Shown: positions 27,854-36,469, numbered from the stretch's first letter. The stretch is DNA of 64,000 nt from Mycolicibacterium sp. CBMA 247 (GCF_009729095.1 NZ_VTGX01000001.1:1-64000); one strand, 5' to 3'. Made by a program: numbers and translations. The notes: a model not told the origin generated them from the letters alone.

Positions 27854-28663
27854 CTACCGCACGATGGCCGAGCCGGGCTCCCTTGGCGAACCCAGCATGT
27901 CCCGGTGTGACGGCGGGACCCGTCCGCCTTCGTCGGTGATGCCGTAGCGGGTCGCGAGTTCGGCGCCGATCACGGTCTGGCCGGACAGCTGCGCCAATTC
28001 CGGATCCCGGTACAGCGCATTGATGAGATATCCCGTGAACTCAGGGGTTTCGGCATGCTCGGCGGTCTTGGCGAGTGCGTCGGGGTGCCCGGTGAACGCC
28101 GCCTTCAGTTTCTCGGTCAGCAGGATGCCCATCCAGATCGACACCGTCGACACCCCGGTGTCGCGGAAGTCGACCGCCATATCCGCGGCCAGCTTGTCGA
28201 CCCCGGCCTTCTGCGCGCCATACGCCGGACCGTGCATGTAGCAGACCGACCCGGGCGACGAGGTGAACGCGATCAGGCCGCGCTCACCGGCCAGCAGCAG
28301 TGGTGCGGCGTACCAGGACGCCACATAGGCCGAGCGCAATCCAACGTCGAGAACATCGGCCAACTCGATCGGCTTCTCCCAGAAGGGTTTCGGATTCACC
28401 AGATCGTCGTGGATCGCGGCGGCATTGTTGACCAACAGGTCGAGCCGGCCCTCCTGCTCGGCAATCCGCTCGAACAGCGCGCCCACGGCGGCGTCATCGG
28501 AGTGGTCGAGTTGAACCGCGATAGCGCCCTCCCCCGGATCGGTCACCGTCCGTCCGGTGGCATACACCCGCCAGCCCGAGGCGAGGAGGGCCGCGGCGAT
28601 CCCGCGGCCCGCGCCACGGCTCGCCCCAGTGACGACAGCGATGGGGGTATCCACGGGTATCAA
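27854..28663 (-). CDS. SDR family oxidoreductase
   Basis: A 269-residue SDR with TGASRGAGRG, VNNAAAIHDD, TSSPGSVCY and the catalytic YGAQK. It resembles DHRS1-like SDRs by its long loop after NNA (LVNPKPFWEKPIELADVLDVGLRSAY). Monocistronic, convergent with glgP and divergent from the VTT-domain gene. Substrate unknown. Confidence 0.92.
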   Translation of the reverse strand: MIPVDTPIAVVTGASRGAGRGIAAALLASGWRVYATGRTVTDPGEGAIAVQLDHSDDAAVGALFERIAEQEGRLDLLVNNAAAIHDDLVNPKPFWEKPIELADVLDVGLRSAYVASWYAAPLLLAGERGLIAFTSSPGSVCYMHGPAYGAQKAGVDKLAADMAVDFRDTGVSTVSIWMGILLTEKLKAAFTGHPDALAKTAEHAETPEFTGYLINALYRDPELAQLSGQTVIGAELATRYGITDEGGRVPPSHRDMLGSPREPGSAIVR

Positions 28664-28799
28664 CCTACGGGGCGGGGTGTCCGGTGTGCGTGAAGGACGT
28701 CATGTCGGTGCCAAGGTCGTATTCGGCCATCCAGGTGCCGGCCCACTCCGGCAGCGGAGACTTGTCCGGCGCTCCCGGTACGGAACAATCGTGTCCGGC

Positions 28800-29525
28800 A
28801 TGACTGACAACGACGACTCCCCCACCATCAGCCGGCGACCGCATGTACTGCGGCTCGTCGTCTTCGCGGCTTTTCTGTTCGGCCTGTTCTATCTGGTCGC
28901 CGTGGCCCGCATCATCGACATCGGCGATATCCGGGGCATGGTGGCAGCCACCGGGCCTGCGGCACCGCTGGCCTACGTCGTGGTGTCCGCCTGTCTGGGG
29001 GCGCTGTTCGTGCCCGGCCCGATCCTGGCTGCCGGCAGTGGTGTGTTGTTCGGCCCGGTGTTGGGCACCTTCGTGACACTGGGCGCGACGGTGGGCACCG
29101 CTGTGGTGGCCAGCCTGATCGGCCGGCGCGCCGGCCGAGACAGCGCCCGGGCACTGCTCGGGGCGCAACGGGCCGACCGGTTGGACGCTCAGATCGAGCG
29201 GGGCGGCCTGTGGGCGGTGGTCGGGCAGCGTTTTGTCCCAGGCCTGTCCGACGCCCTGGCCTCCTATGCCTTCGGCGCGTTCGGGGTCCCGTTGTGGCAG
29301 ATGGCGATCGGGGCGTTCATCGGATCGGTGCCACGCGCGTTCGTCTACACCGCACTGGGAGCGTCGATCGGCAATATGTCGGCCCCACTGGCCTATACGG
29401 CGATCGGGGTGTGGTGTGTGACGGCGGTCATCGGGGCCTTCGCCGCTCACCGCGGTTACCGCTCCTGGCGCCGCCATCACCGGGATCCCGGGGCCGAAGC
29501 CGCCCCGGGACCCGCCCAGCCCTAG
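28800..29525 (+). CDS. TVP38/TMEM64 family membrane protein (VTT domain)
   Basis: A 241-residue polytopic protein. The VTT domain has ALFVPGPILAAGSGVLFGPVLGTFVTLGATVGTAVVASLIGRRAGRD and GQRFVPGLSDALASYAFGAFGVPLWQMAIGAFIGSVPRAFVYTALGAS. Related proteins act as lipid scramblases or transporters. The frame stays open to 28557, but the ATG at 28800 starts the conserved TDNDDSP tail and leaves room for a promoter from the divergent SDR. Its stop shares a CTAG with the convergent tex stop. Confidence 0.88.
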   Translation: MTDNDDSPTISRRPHVLRLVVFAAFLFGLFYLVAVARIIDIGDIRGMVAATGPAAPLAYVVVSACLGALFVPGPILAAGSGVLFGPVLGTFVTLGATVGTAVVASLIGRRAGRDSARALLGAQRADRLDAQIERGGLWAVVGQRFVPGLSDALASYAFGAFGVPLWQMAIGAFIGSVPRAFVYTALGASIGNMSAPLAYTAIGVWCVTAVIGAFAAHRGYRSWRRHHRDPGAEAAPGPAQP

Positions 29526-31924
29526 CGCCCGAAACCGGCGTTGCGCAGGGCGTCTGCCATCGAGCCTGTCGGCTGATTCGATTCCCGGCGCCCGGAGTTC
29601 CTGCCGCGGTTCTGGTTCTGGTTCTGGTTCTTCCGGTCGCCGCCGCGGCCCTGATTGCCGCCACCATCACGACGGTTCTGCCCGCCCTGACCACCTTGGC
29701 CGCCACGCTCGGGCCGCTTGCCCTGCTCCGGGGTGTCGTTGAGCCGCAGGGTCAGTCCGATCCGCTGCCGTTCCACATCGACGTCGACGACCTTGACCTT
29801 GACCACCTGCCCGGACTTCACCACCTCGTGCGGGTCGGAGATGAACCGGTCGGCCATCGCCGACACGTGCACCAGGCCGTCCTGGTGCACACCCACATCG
29901 ACGAAGGCGCCGAACGCCGCGACATTGGTCACCACGCCCTCCAGCACCATGCCCGGCTTGAGGTCGCCGACCTTCTCGACGCCGGCGGCGAACGTGGCGG
30001 TGGAGAACGCCGGCCGCGGGTCACGCCCCGGCTTCTCCAACTCGCCCAGGATGTCGGTCACCGTGGGAACACCGAACCGCTCGTCGGCGAACTCGGCGGG
30101 CTTGAGCGCCCGCAGGGTCCGCTCGTCACCGATCAGCTCGGCCAGGGTCACATTGGAGCGGTCCAGGATGCGCCGGACCACCGGGTAGGACTCCGGGTGC
30201 ACCCCGGATGCGTCCAGCGGATCCTCGCCGTCGCGGATCCGCAGGAAGCCCGCGCACTGCTCGAAGGCCTTGGGACCCAGGCGCGGAACATCCAGCAGCG
30301 CCTTGCGGCTGCGGAACGCACCCGCGCTCTCACGGTGCGCCACGATGGACTCGGCGAGGGATTCGGTGACCCCCGATACCCGGGCCAGCAGCGGCACCGA
30401 GGCGGTGTTGAGGTCCACACCCACGGCGTTCACCGCGTCCTCGACCACGGCGTTGAGGCTGCGGGCCAGCGAGCCCGGCGTCACGTCGTGCTGGTACTGC
30501 CCGACGCCGATCGACTTCGGGTCGATCTTCACCAGTTCGGCCAGCGGATCCTGCAGCCGGCGGGCGATCGAGACCGCGCCGCGCAGCGTCACGTCGAGGT
30601 TCGGCATCTCCCGGGCCGCGTACTCCGAGGCCGAGTACACCGAGGCACCGGCCTCGCTGACCATGGCCTTCGCCGGCGCGTTGGCCCCGGCCGACCGGAT
30701 GTCGGCGATCAGCTCGCCGGCCAGCGCGTCGGTCTCGCGCGAGGCGGTGCCGTTGCCGACCGCGATCAGCTCGATGTTGTGCCGGGCGATCAGGGCCGCC
30801 AGGGTGACCTTTGCCTGGTCCCACTGCTTCTGGGGCTGGTGCGGGAAGATCGCGCAGGTGTCGACGACCTTGCCGGTGGCGTCGACGACGGCGACCTTGA
30901 CCCCGCTGCGGAAACCCGGGTCCAGACCGAGGGTGGCGCGGGTACCGGCCGGGGCGGCCAGCAGCAGGTCCTTGAGGTTGCGGGCGAACACCGCCACCGC
31001 CTCCTCCTCGGCGCGCTGCCGCAGCCGGATGCGGGCGTCGACGGCCGCCGAGATCATCAGCTTGGCGCGCCAGGCCAGGCGCACGGTGGTGGCCAGCCAC
31101 GGGGTGGCCGGGGCGGTGGAGGCCATATCGATGCCGAGGGACTGGGCGATCATCGCCTGGTACAGCTCGTCCTCGCCGCCGTCGAAGTTCAGCGACAGCG
31201 CCTGTTCCTTCTCGCCGCGCAGCACGGCCAGCACCCGGTGCGACGGCATGTTCTCCAGCGGTTCGGAGAATTCGAAGTAGTCGCGGAATTTTTGCGCGGC
31301 AGGGCTTTTCGCGGCTTCTTCGGACCACGGGCCGGTACGCAGCGATCCGTCGGCCCAGAACTTCTCCCGGGTGGCGCCGACCAGCTCGGCGTCCTCAGAG
31401 GCCCGTTCCATGATGATGTGACGGGCGCCCTCCAGCGCCGCGGGCGCATCGGCGACCTCGTCGTTGAGGAACTCTCCGGCCACCTCATCGGGCACCAGCG
31501 TCGGATCGGCCAGCAGCCGCTCAGCCAGGGGCTCCAGGCCGGCTTCCTTGGCGATCTGGGCCTTGGTGCGCCGCTTGGGCTTGTAGGGCAGGTAGATGTC
31601 CTCGACCCGGGCCTTCGTCTCAGCGGCCATCAAAGCCGCGCGCAACTCATCGGTGAGCTTGCCCTGCTCCTGGATGGAGGCCAACACGGCCTCGCGCCGC
31701 TGGTCGAGCTCACGCAGGTAGCCCAGGCGCTCCTCGAGGGTGCGCAGCTGGCCGTCGTCGAGGCTGCCGGTGACCTCCTTGCGGTACCGGGCGATGAACG
31801 GCACCGTAGCGCCCTCGTCCAGCAGCGCCACCGTGGCGACGACCTGCCCCTCGCCCACGGCGAGTTCCTCGGCCAGACGGGCGGTTACGGATTTGATGGT
31901 TCCGACGGTCACGCTCTGAGTCAC
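29522..31924 (-). CDS. tex: Tex family RNA-binding transcription accessory protein
   Basis: An 800-residue protein with an N-terminal Tex helical domain, YqgF/RuvC-like fold (LGLDPGFRSGVKVAVVDATGKV, about 330), helix-hairpin-helix repeats (VSGVTESLAESIVAHRE, DVPRLGPKAFEQCAGFLRI) and an S1 RNA-binding domain (LKPGMVLEGVVTNVAAFGAFVDVGVHQDGLVHVS, about 640-710). The C-terminal 75 residues form a Gly/Asn/Gln/Arg-rich low-complexity tail, which may help RNA binding. Monocistronic. Confidence 0.95.
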   Translation of the reverse strand: MTQSVTVGTIKSVTARLAEELAVGEGQVVATVALLDEGATVPFIARYRKEVTGSLDDGQLRTLEERLGYLRELDQRREAVLASIQEQGKLTDELRAALMAAETKARVEDIYLPYKPKRRTKAQIAKEAGLEPLAERLLADPTLVPDEVAGEFLNDEVADAPAALEGARHIIMERASEDAELVGATREKFWADGSLRTGPWSEEAAKSPAAQKFRDYFEFSEPLENMPSHRVLAVLRGEKEQALSLNFDGGEDELYQAMIAQSLGIDMASTAPATPWLATTVRLAWRAKLMISAAVDARIRLRQRAEEEAVAVFARNLKDLLLAAPAGTRATLGLDPGFRSGVKVAVVDATGKVVDTCAIFPHQPQKQWDQAKVTLAALIARHNIELIAVGNGTASRETDALAGELIADIRSAGANAPAKAMVSEAGASVYSASEYAAREMPNLDVTLRGAVSIARRLQDPLAELVKIDPKSIGVGQYQHDVTPGSLARSLNAVVEDAVNAVGVDLNTASVPLLARVSGVTESLAESIVAHRESAGAFRSRKALLDVPRLGPKAFEQCAGFLRIRDGEDPLDASGVHPESYPVVRRILDRSNVTLAELIGDERTLRALKPAEFADERFGVPTVTDILGELEKPGRDPRPAFSTATFAAGVEKVGDLKPGMVLEGVVTNVAAFGAFVDVGVHQDGLVHVSAMADRFISDPHEVVKSGQVVKVKVVDVDVERQRIGLTLRLNDTPEQGKRPERGGQGGQGGQNRRDGGGNQGRGGDRKNQNQNQNRGRNSGRRESNQPTGSMADALRNAGFGR

Positions 31925-31995
31925 GTCGGAGAACCCTACCGAATCGGTCCGACGATCCGGCTGTGGCGCGCTTCGGGTCCGGTCGGCCCCAGCGA

Positions 31996-32403
31996 TTACA
32001 GGCTGTCGAGCGCCGCCTGCAGACGGCGGCCGACCTCGGCAGCGATCTCGGCCAGCGCCGGTTCGTCGGTGACCTCGGCCATCAGATTCGGGTTCATCGC
32101 CTCGACGACCACCGGCCCGTCACTGTCACGACCGGTACGCAGCACGACATTGCACGGCAGCAATACACCGATCTGCCGGTAGGCGTTGAGGGCCTGCTGG
32201 GCGAACTGAGGATTGCACGCACCCAGGATCAGGTAGTCGCCCAACTGATCACCGGCTCCCCCACCCAGCTTGCTGTTCAACGTCGCCCTGATGTCGATCT
32301 CGGTCAACACACCGAACCCCTGCTCGGCCAGCGCGTCTCGTGTACGAGCGACAGCCTCGTCGAATGGGCCCTTGGTGGTGGCCACCAACGCGATGTCCAT
32401 CAT
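31996..32403 (-). CDS. DUF302 domain-containing protein
   Basis: A 135-residue protein with the DUF302 pattern FDEAVARTRDALAEQGFGVLTEIDI, YLILGACNPQFAQQAL and GVLLPCNVVLR; the two Cys are conserved in the family. A longer frame starts at 32499, but GGAAGGA before the paired ATG at 32403/32400 decides the start. It is divergent from the thioredoxin gene, and a CsoR-type palindrome lies between. The family is often linked to reactive sulfur or copper stress; the biochemical role is unknown. Confidence 0.9.
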   Translation of the reverse strand: MMDIALVATTKGPFDEAVARTRDALAEQGFGVLTEIDIRATLNSKLGGGAGDQLGDYLILGACNPQFAQQALNAYRQIGVLLPCNVVLRTGRDSDGPVVVEAMNPNLMAEVTDEPALAEIAAEVGRRLQAALDSL

Positions 32404-32523
32404 GCGGTTCCTTCCCTGCCGGCATTGTCTCCAGGCGCGAAGCCTGGAAGCAATGCCTCGAGCCCATCTTCCGCCACGGCGTGTTCCCACCGTGGTCAAA
32501 CCGTATACAACCCCCTGGAATAA

Positions 32524-32539
32524 ATACCCCCGGGGGTAT
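32524..32539. promoter_or_regulatory. CsoR-family-type palindromic operator
   Basis: ATACCCCCGGGGGTAT is a perfect 16-bp palindrome. It has the G/C-tract inverted repeat architecture of operators bound by CsoR-family repressors (copper, persulfide or formaldehyde sensors). The right arm overlaps a candidate -10, TATGTT (32537-32542), for the thioredoxin transcript. No CsoR-like gene is in the window, so the regulator would act in trans. Confidence 0.7.
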
Positions 32540-32630
32540 GTTTCATCGGTGGAAGGGCACTAACACCCCCCGGCAATCCCGTTGACACGGTTCGGGACTG
32601 GCCGGATTGAGAAAAGCCAAGGAGAACCTC

Positions 32631-33014
32631 ATGCCCACCCGCAACCTCAGCTACACAGATTTCGAATCGACGATCCGCGACAACGACATCGTCCTGGTCG
32701 ATTTCTGGGCCTCATGGTGTGGCCCGTGCCGGGCCTTCGCCCCGGTATTCGAGCGATCGGCAGCCGCACACCCGGAGATCGTGCACGCCAAGGTAGACAC
32801 CCAGGCTGAGCCCGAGCTCGCGACCCTGATGGACATCCGCTCCATCCCGACCATCGCGGCCTTCCGCGATGGGGTTCTGGTGTTCAGCCAGCCCGGAGCC
32901 CTACCCGGCGCTGCATTGGAAGACCTGATTTCGCAGGTCGCCGCGCTCGACATGGACAAAGTCCGGGCCGCCATCGCGGCCCGCAAAGCCGAGACCGCCG
33001 CCATTGCACACTGA
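32631..33014 (+). CDS. thioredoxin family protein
   Basis: A 127-residue thioredoxin with the redox motif FWASWCGPCRAFAP (Cys near 30/33), the cis-Pro loop RSIPTIAAF, and an additional helical C-terminus (DKVRAAIAARKAETAAIAH) beyond the usual ~105 residues. The ATG at 32631 follows AAGGAGA by 5 nt. Together with DUF302 and the Cys-rich small protein it forms a thiol-linked locus under a CsoR-type site. Confidence 0.93.
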   Translation: MPTRNLSYTDFESTIRDNDIVLVDFWASWCGPCRAFAPVFERSAAAHPEIVHAKVDTQAEPELATLMDIRSIPTIAAFRDGVLVFSQPGALPGAALEDLISQVAALDMDKVRAAIAARKAETAAIAH

Positions 33015-33026
33015 AGGAGCAGACGC

Positions 33027-33149
33027 ATGTGCTACCCGGTGAAATGCCCGCGTTGCGCGAAGACAACCTGGGACGGCTGCGGACAACACGCGGTGGAGGT
33101 CATGCGATCGGTGCCGGCAGTGCAACGCTGCAGCTGCGCCGACCGCTGA
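33027..33149 (+). CDS. 40-residue Cys-rich small protein
   Basis: ATG at 33027 follows GAAGGAG by 8 nt and lies 12 nt after the thioredoxin stop. The product begins MCYPVKCPRCAK, continues TTWDGCGQH and ends VQRCSCADR. Six Cys and one His in 40 residues suggest a zinc-ribbon-like or redox-active fold. Similar small proteins (MCxP...CxxCGKTTW.GCGxH) occur in actinobacteria from memory. It is probably co-transcribed with thioredoxin. Function unknown. Confidence 0.75.
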   Translation: MCYPVKCPRCAKTTWDGCGQHAVEVMRSVPAVQRCSCADR

Positions 33150-33158
33150 GTGACGTAC

Positions 33159-33185
33159 GCCCTCACCGAAAATCTCGGCGAGGGC
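33159..33185. terminator. hairpin between the Cys-rich gene and tRNA-Val
   Basis: GCCCTC-a-CCGA-aaatc-TCGG-c-GAGGGC forms a bulged stem of about 10 pairs. It sits between two convergent transcripts and could end both. There is no strong U-tract on either side, so it is a weak terminator call. Confidence 0.45.
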
Positions 33186-33195
33186 GATACCAGGG

Positions 33196-33267
33196 TGGTC
33201 CCGGCTGGGTTCGAACCAGCGACCTTCCGCGTGTGAGGCGGACGCTCTCCCACTGAGCTACGAGACC
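33196..33267 (-). tRNA. tRNA-Val (CAC)
   Basis: The minus strand gives a 72-nt cloverleaf. The acceptor stem is GGTCTCG/CGGGACC, the T-arm is GCTGGTTCGAACCCAGC, and the anticodon loop CTCACAC has anticodon CAC reading GUG. The 3' CCA is not encoded (discriminator A then CCC). Confidence 0.96.
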
Positions 33268-33385
33268 GTGGGAACGACGTCGAACACTAGCACGCATACC
33301 CGGTCAGACCCGAATCGGTATCCGCCCGATCGACTTGTTTGATTTGCCAAATATGCACGCCGACGTGGGCGTATGGTCACGCGTC

Positions 33386-33889
33386 ATGGTTCACCTGCGG
33401 GTCCATTGGCCAGCGGTCGGTGGCGCTGTTTTTGCTGCTAGCGCACTGTTTACCGGCTGCCACAACGCCCCGCCCCCCATGACGGATCCAGCCCCAGCCG
33501 TAACGCCGAACATCCTCAGCGTCTCCGGGCTGCTGAACCGGCAGGTCAATGAACCGACCGGATTCACCTCGCCGTCGGGCAGCGTGCGGTGTTACCTCGA
33601 TTCCACCACGGCGCGCTGCGACATCGCCGACCGTAGCTGGGCCCCGCCGCTGCGACCGGCCAGTTGCGCGTTCGATTACGGCCACGGCATCACCCTGAGC
33701 CCGGGCCAACCCGCCGCATTCGTCTGCGCCGGCGGCACCACCCTGGACGCGGGCACCCAACTGGCAGACCGGGACTCGATCACCGCGGGGGCACTGCGCT
33801 GCGAGAGCATTGCGACCGGGATCACATGTCGCGACACCGAGACACGTCATGGATTCGTCCTCTCGCGGGAGGCGTATCACCTGTTCTGA
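33386..33889 (+). CDS. putative exported protein with DUF6636-like domain
   Basis: A 167-residue protein. The N-terminus has a hydrophobic segment ending AASALFTGC, a possible lipobox with Phe at -3, so it is either a lipoprotein or a Sec-secreted protein. The mature part FTSPSGSVRCYLDSTTARCDIADRSWAPP, FVCAGGTT, ITAGALRCES and CRDTETRHGFVLSREAYHLF matches a common mycobacterial exported family. Six or more Cys suggest disulfides. The frame opens at 33335; the ATG at 33386 places the signal sequence at the start. Confidence 0.78.
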   Translation: MVHLRVHWPAVGGAVFAASALFTGCHNAPPPMTDPAPAVTPNILSVSGLLNRQVNEPTGFTSPSGSVRCYLDSTTARCDIADRSWAPPLRPASCAFDYGHGITLSPGQPAAFVCAGGTTLDAGTQLADRDSITAGALRCESIATGITCRDTETRHGFVLSREAYHLF

Positions 33890-33931
33890 AACACCGTTTT
33901 CAGCCGCGCTTTGCCCCCGCGTAATGGGGAT

Positions 33932-33961
33932 TTGTGTCTGCGAGCATCCGTGGACTAATGT
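33932..33961 (+). promoter_or_regulatory. promoter of tRNA cluster copy 1
   Basis: TTGTGT (33932-33937) and TAATGT (33956-33961) are spaced by 18 bp. The -10 lies 38 nt before the tRNA-Gly 5' end. The equivalent -10 in copy 2 is TAGTGT. Confidence 0.6.
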
Positions 33962-33998
33962 TCTGCATCGCGACGGGCGACGATCTCGCTCGTGGCGC

Positions 33999-34071
33999 GC
34001 GGATGTAGCGCAGTTGGTAGCGCATCACCTTGCCAAGGTGAGGGTCGCGGGTTCGAATCCCGTCATCCGCT
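33999..34071 (+). tRNA. tRNA-Gly (GCC), copy 1
   Basis: A 73-nt cloverleaf: acceptor GCGGATG/CATCCGC, anticodon loop TTGCCAA with GCC, and T-loop GGTTCGAATCC. CCA is not encoded. Confidence 0.97.
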
Positions 34072-34101
34072 CGAAGGTGCGATTGTGGCGTCAACCCCAG
34101 C

Positions 34102-34175
34102 GGTGGAGTGGCCGAGTGGTGAGGCAACGGCCTGCAAAGCCGTGCACACGGGTTCGATTCCCGTCTCCACCTCCA
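34102..34175 (+). tRNA. tRNA-Cys (GCA), copy 1
   Basis: Acceptor GGTGGAG/CTCCACC, anticodon loop CTGCAAA with GCA, T-arm CGGGTTCGATTCCCG. The 3' CCA is encoded (34173-34175). Confidence 0.97.
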
Positions 34176-34189
34176 AAAAATCTCGACCA

Positions 34190-34264
34190 GCGCGATTAGC
34201 TCAGCGGGAGAGCGCTTCCCTGACACGGAAGAGGTCACTGGTTCAATCCCAGTATCGCGCACCA
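34190..34264 (+). tRNA. tRNA-Val (GAC), copy 1
   Basis: Acceptor GCGCGAT/ATCGCGC, anticodon loop CTGACAC with GAC, T-loop GGTTCAATCC. The 3' CCA is encoded. Confidence 0.97.
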
Positions 34265-34280
34265 CGTAAAGAACAGCTCA

Positions 34281-34310
34281 GGCCCGGTTTTCGAACCGGG
34301 CCTTTCTGCT
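34281..34310 (+). terminator. intrinsic terminator of tRNA cluster copy 1
   Basis: GGCCCGGTT-TTCG-AACCGGGCC is a perfect 9-bp stem with a UUCG-type loop, followed by TTTCTGCT. It lies 17 nt after tRNA-Val. Confidence 0.85.
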
Positions 34311-34483
34311 GTTTGCGGAATGACATATCGGGTTGATTCGGCGACTCGACCCTGCTGCGGTGGGCTCGGTGCACGTAAGCGGCTGCCGGGTGGCGCTTTT
34401 CGGCGAACCCGCTCAAATCGGCGCGCGATAGAACGCGCGCCGAGCCGCCGCCGGCCGTCAGGTTGGCATTCCTGGTTGGTGAG

Positions 34484-36169
34484 TCAGTTGGCGCCCGGAG
34501 GCGGTACCGGCGCCGGCGGCGGTGGCGGTGCCAGCGGAGCGGCGGCCGGCGGCACGTTTGCGGCGGGCGGGCTGGGGTTTGGCACGATCGGGCCGATTGA
34601 CGGCGGCGGGGGCACCTGCGGAGCGGGCGGCAGCGGATCTGCGACTGCGGCAGGGTCGGCGACCGGGTTCCCCGGTGGAACGTCTTCGAGCCGGGTGGCG
34701 AGAACGGGCACGGTGATCACCGCACCTTGCAGCCCGCACTCGTTGGACTGGATGGTGGTGGTCTGAGCGCCGGCCAGTCCGCCGTCAGGCTGTGGCGTCA
34801 ATGCCAACGCCGTATCCATTGCCTGCGCTTGCCCGACGATCGGCGCCTCGCAGGGCAGTGAGCCTCTCGCCGGATCCCCCTGCCAAGAATTGTTGATGAA
34901 GCGGAATACGGCTGTCATGCCGCCACCTTCGATGTAGGGGACGGCATGGTTGGTGCTATCCATGCGCGTCGAGGTCCCCACGCATCCCGAGGGCTTGCAG
35001 GTCGATCGGAATGCCCACCAGTAACTTGCGATTTGGTTGCCTGCCGCCGGCCAGGGGTTGCCGTTGAGGGTGGCGTGGGGGTTGTCGTAGTCGAGGCGGT
35101 AGAGGCCGTCAAAGACTGGACCGCTGGGCGACGGGGTGATCGCCACGTTCGAGGCGTTCACAGTGGCTGTGCTTGGCAGTCGGCTCGGCTGCTCACTCGC
35201 TGCGGCGTCAGCGGATGGCCAAAGCTGCCACAAACCGATGCTGGCGACGACGCCAACGGCGGCGATCGCCACTACGGGCACCCAGCTCTTCTCGAGTACC
35301 CGATACCCGGTCGTGGATACCGGTGCGGCCGGTGTCGGCGCCAAAGTCAGCGCGGGCATCGGGGTTTCATCGGCCAGGGCGTGTGCGAAAGCGCCGCAAC
35401 TGACAAATCGGTCAGCCGGGTTCTTGGCGAGGGCTTTGGTCAGCACCGGGTCGAGGTCGGCCAACTCGGGCCGGGTGTCGGCCAACAGCGGCGGCTTCGA
35501 GTTGACGTGGCGGCTGACCACGACAGCGGGATTGGAGTGCTCGAACAGTTGCGTCCCGGTCAACAGGTGGTACGCGGTGCAGGCCAGGGCGTACTGGTCT
35601 GCGCGGGCGTCGACGCCCTCCCCCACTAGTTGTTCGGGTGCCGCATAGCCGGGCCTGTCCACGGCCCCGACGTTGCGGGCGATACCAAGGTCGGCGAGAA
35701 CGGCGCGCGGTTCCGCATCACCGTCGACGTCGGTGAGGATGATGTTGGCCGGCCTGACGTCGCGATGCAGTAAGCCATGCTTGTGTGCGTAGTCGAGCGC
35801 ACCGGCAACCGCGATGATGATGCTGAAAACCTGTTCGCGCGGCAGGCCGTTGGGGTATCGCTGATCGAGGAGACCCGCGAGATCCGTGCCGTCGACGAAG
35901 TCCATCGATATCCAGAGCTGACCGTCGTGTTCCCCGCGACCACGGGCCCTGGCGATGCTGGGATGCCACAACGTGGCGGCCAAATCCGCCTCACGGCAAA
36001 ACCGCTCCCTGTACTCGGGTTCGGCGGACCCACCCTCGGGGAGCACCGTCAGCGCGTCACGGCCAGGACGCCTGGGATGCTGAGCGAGGTAGACCTCCCC
36101 CGTCCCGCCTGAGCCCAGCAGTCGAATGATCCGGAACACGGCGAACGTCTCACCGACGTTGAGCGGCAT
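34484..36169 (-). CDS. membrane Ser/Thr protein kinase homologue, probable pseudokinase
   Basis: A 561-residue protein with a kinase domain (about 12-275), one membrane helix ([20 protein letters not shown], about 302-321), an exported sensor-like domain (about 355-500, starting [18 protein letters not shown], with Cys pairs) and a Pro-rich tail. The Gly loop [12 protein letters not shown] and APE are present. The beta-3 lysine is replaced: RDALTVLP instead of xALKVLP (ACG codon). HRDVKPAN reads [11 protein letters not shown] reads DLG, and the activation loop is short with no Thr. This argues for loss of phosphotransfer. It is related by layout to PknF-type kinases and lies alone between the two tRNA repeats. 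Confidence 0.88.
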   Translation of the reverse strand: MPLNVGETFAVFRIIRLLGSGGTGEVYLAQHPRRPGRDALTVLPEGGSAEPEYRERFCREADLAATLWHPSIARARGRGEHDGQLWISMDFVDGTDLAGLLDQRYPNGLPREQVFSIIIAVAGALDYAHKHGLLHRDVRPANIILTDVDGDAEPRAVLADLGIARNVGAVDRPGYAAPEQLVGEGVDARADQYALACTAYHLLTGTQLFEHSNPAVVVSRHVNSKPPLLADTRPELADLDPVLTKALAKNPADRFVSCGAFAHALADETPMPALTLAPTPAAPVSTTGYRVLEKSWVPVVAIAAVGVVASIGLWQLWPSADAAASEQPSRLPSTATVNASNVAITPSPSGPVFDGLYRLDYDNPHATLNGNPWPAAGNQIASYWWAFRSTCKPSGCVGTSTRMDSTNHAVPYIEGGGMTAVFRFINNSWQGDPARGSLPCEAPIVGQAQAMDTALALTPQPDGGLAGAQTTTIQSNECGLQGAVITVPVLATRLEDVPPGNPVADPAAVADPLPPAPQVPPPPSIGPIVPNPSPPAANVPPAAAPLAPPPPPAPVPPPGAN

Positions 36170-36329
36170 CCAGGAATCCTACGAACTGCCCCCTGGCGCC
36201 TGCCGCCGGCATCCGGATCACCGACGCCCTCGGCCCCGCCCAGCGCGATGGCACCGTGACGTGGCGCCCTGCCAATTCGCTGACGCACACCGTTTACGTT
36301 GCCCCACAATGCAAGTCAAACCCAGGAAT

Positions 36330-36359
36330 TTGCTTCTCTGAGCATCCGTGGACTAGTGT
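36330..36359 (+). promoter_or_regulatory. promoter of tRNA cluster copy 2
   Basis: TTGCTT (36330-36335) and TAGTGT (36354-36359), spacing 18 bp, at the same distance from tRNA-Gly as in copy 1. The -10 differs from copy 1 by one base (A to G at its third position). Confidence 0.55.
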
Positions 36360-36396
36360 TCTGCATCGCGACGGGCGACGATCTCGCTCGTGGCGC

Positions 36397-36469
36397 GCGG
36401 ATGTAGCGCAGTTGGTAGCGCATCACCTTGCCAAGGTGAGGGTCGCGGGTTCGAATCCCGTCATCCGCT
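36397..36469 (+). tRNA. tRNA-Gly (GCC), copy 2
   Basis: Identical to the tRNA-Gly at 33999-34071; anticodon GCC, CCA not encoded. Confidence 0.97.

Larger units (their letters stand above)
33942..34265 (+). repeat. 324-bp direct repeat, copy 1 (tRNA Gly-Cys-Val)
   Basis: This segment recurs at 36340-36663 with two differences in 324 bp: A/G in the promoter -10 and C/T between tRNA-Cys and tRNA-Val. It contains the promoter -10, three tRNA genes and their spacers. Weaker similarity continues about 20 bp upstream. Both copies are followed by their own similar, not identical, terminator. Confidence 0.97.

Noticed and set aside
29210..32182. 990-codon open frame on the plus strand
   Set aside because: It is antisense to tex, whose domains and motifs are intact on the minus strand. 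The plus-strand product is His/Arg/Gly-rich with no domain; high GC leaves such frames open.
34320..34766. Gly/Ala-rich plus-strand frame resembling a PE_PGRS fragment
   Set aside because: It is the reverse complement of the Pro-rich tail of the kinase homologue, so Gly richness is expected.
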